Below are positions 5,126 through 5,664 of a stretch of DNA of 5,664 bases, piece after piece. Source of the stretch: B8-G4 sp033720735. GTDB taxonomy: Bacteria > Bacteroidota > Bacteroidia > Chitinophagales > Saprospiraceae. Location of the stretch: the NCBI GenBank assembly GCA_033720735.1, contig JAWWBX010000293.1, forward strand, positions 1-5,664, in the 5' to 3' direction. The first letter of the stretch is position 1. The number at the start of each line of letters is the position of its first letter. The position numbers were made by a program, and so were the translations under genes. The notes beneath the pieces are model-generated. The model was given only the letters and a program-made list of their open reading frames with translations. It was not told where the DNA came from and did not search any database.

Positions 5126-5143
5126 TTCATCACCCCTGTCTGG

Positions 5144-5173
5144 TGTGGTTGGTCGCATCCCCCTATGCGGGGG
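5144..5173 (-). repeat. Intergenic hairpin repeat, copy 2
   Basis: This copy matches copies 1 and 3 at 27 of 30 positions; the three differences lie at the end away from the hairpin. The 15-nt core CCCCCGCATAGGGGG is unchanged, and similarity to copy 3 continues beyond it (AGCA before the C-run). The stem can be extended by GCA/TGC across one bulged A. The TAG that ends the 5163-5369 gene lies in the loop and 3' stem, and a conserved ATG follows directly. Confidence 0.85.
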
Positions 5174-5369
5174 TGCTGCGGGTTACTTTGCAGTATGCGG
5201 TTTGTATGTTTTTTGTGGGCCAACCACCTAAGCAATTCTCATGGATAAGCGTTGACTCATTGCTGCCGTTTACGATGGCATTGCTGATCGCGTCTTCAAT
5301 CAGCTTCCGGCCTTTTTCATCATGCTCTGCAATCCATGTGATGCCTGCCCTCTGGATTTCAGTTTTCAT
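5163..5369 (-). CDS. Hypothetical small protein (68 aa)
   Basis: No family is recognised. The start at 5369 has GGAG eight bases upstream and overlaps, as TGATG, the stop of an 8-codon leader frame encoded by hairpin repeat copy 3. The product is hydrophilic. Residues about 1-34 look helical (MKTEIQRAGITWIAEHDEKG, KLIEDAISNAI), followed by a polar loop with Cys46 (ENCLGGWPTKN) and Cys60. The final residues, STPA, and the TAG stop are supplied by repeat copy 2, and the same four-residue ending occurs in the gene upstream. No membrane span or catalytic motif is seen. Confidence 0.65.
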   Translation of the reverse strand: MKTEIQRAGITWIAEHDEKGRKLIEDAISNAIVNGSNESTLIHENCLGGWPTKNIQTAYCKVTRSTPA

Positions 5370-5395
5370 CAGTCTATCTCCGTGGTCTGTCGCAT
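5369..5395 (-). CDS. Possible 8-codon leader peptide within and after hairpin repeat copy 3
   Basis: The repeat's conserved ATG opens a frame reading MRQTTEID. Its TGA overlaps the ATG of the 5163-5369 gene by one base (TGATG). The same ATG in copies 1 and 2 opens MRQTTP and MRPTTP frames that run on into the next genes. Against translation, the ATG lies in the 3' arm of the predicted hairpin and its only upstream purine run, AGGGGG, touches it. It may be a coupling leader or just a by-product of repeat conservation. Confidence 0.2.
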   Translation of the reverse strand: MRQTTEID

Positions 5396-5410
5396 CCCCC
5401 TATGCGGGGG
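5381..5410 (-). repeat. Intergenic hairpin repeat, copy 3
   Basis: This copy is identical over 30 bp to copy 1. It shares with copy 2 the flanking AGCA before the C-run, so the stem CCCCC/GGGGG can extend with GCA/TGC around one bulged A. It contains the TAG stop of the upstream gene (5400-5402) and the ATG that opens the short MRQTTEID frame. Repeat starts are about 286 and 237 bp apart along the block, one per small gene. Confidence 0.85.
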
Positions 5411-5654
5411 TGCTGGCCTTCAGTTCGGAAATTGCTTCATGGCGAGCCTTGAAGGTGGCGGGCCAGCCGGGGAGTCCCAGAGCACCATGCTCAACGCTAT
5501 TGGCATACCACGGGGCGCGACTCCGGCGCAGTCCGTCAATCTTCCACACCCGTCCGATAGATGCAGGCCCATCGAATTTTTCGACAACAGCATATCCAAC
5601 CACCCGCAGGATGCTGCCCTCCATCGTGGGTTTTGTGTATTTGGTCAGTCTCAT
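5400..5654 (-). CDS. Hypothetical small protein (84 aa)
   Basis: No family is recognised. The start at 5654 is the first ATG in the visible frame; only ten upstream bases are in the window (GAGA six bases before it could be part of a ribosome-binding site), so a longer N-terminus cannot be excluded. The product is basic and aromatic. A probable beta-rich first half (GSILRVVGYAVVEKF, IGRVWKIDGLRR) is followed by a Gly/Pro/Trp-rich loop (HGALGLPGWPATF) and a C-terminal helix (KARHEAISELKA). It ends STPA with a TAG stop inside repeat copy 3. It is the first visible gene of the leftward block. Confidence 0.6.
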   Translation of the reverse strand: MRLTKYTKPTMEGSILRVVGYAVVEKFDGPASIGRVWKIDGLRRSRAPWYANSVEHGALGLPGWPATFKARHEAISELKASTPA

Positions 5655-5664
5655 CGGTGTTCTC

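Noticed and set aside
4858..5410. The three repeats as a CRISPR array
   Set aside because: The spacing is about 237-286 bp and the intervening DNA consists of protein-coding genes, so spacer-length units are absent.
4873..5410. The hairpin repeats as rho-independent terminators
   Set aside because: No T-run follows the hairpin on the transcribed strand, and each is followed at once by a ribosome-binding site and gene in the same direction.

Overview
The window looks like part of a tailed-phage or prophage genome. The likely host is Gram-negative: a lipoprotein with a lipobox, an M15-type endolysin and a GTA-type 3TM holin sit together. The host genus cannot be named from this sequence; the closest textual resemblance is to phages and prophages of marine or environmental proteobacteria. 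There are no tRNA or rRNA genes, transposases or CRISPR arrays.

Rightward late block, 1-4173. It opens with the 3' part of a repetitive tail fibre or tail structural gene (1-867), built on an exact 72-residue period. Next is a complete LamG plus SPRY protein (901-2190), probably a host-contact tail component. A tightly packed lysis-type cassette follows: a 48-aa lipoprotein (2187-2333), a GTG-started transglutaminase-like cysteine peptidase (2315-2722), a coiled-coil protein with a C-terminal membrane anchor (2722-3102), a 32-aa single-span membrane protein (3099-3197), an M15 peptidoglycan endopeptidase (3197-3652) and a 3TM holin (3649-4173). From 901 to 4173 every start overlaps the preceding stop by 1, 4 or 19 nt, so the genes are probably translated as one coupled chain. 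The expected order of action is that the holin and other membrane proteins release or activate the endolysin, which cuts peptide cross-links, while the lipoprotein may help disrupt the outer membrane.

Leftward block, 5654-4174. Six small genes run on the minus strand, probably early or accessory genes: four of unknown function (5400-5654, 5163-5369, 4904-5125, 4636-4839), a Cro/XRE-like helix-turn-helix protein (4454-4639) and a coiled-coil protein (4174-4434). The last leftward gene and the rightward holin gene meet stop codon to stop codon with no base between them (TGA|TCA).

The most unusual feature is a 30-bp GC-rich hairpin repeat present three times (4858-4887, 5144-5173, 5381-5410), just upstream of three consecutive leftward genes. 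It carries a conserved stop codon in the hairpin loop and stem, a conserved ATG in the 3' side of the stem, and in one copy a complete 8-codon leader ORF that ends on the next gene's start. It recalls the start-associated sequences of some mycobacteriophages in position but not in sequence. It may be a translational or post-transcriptional control element, a repeated operator, or a recombination boundary for swapping small genes.
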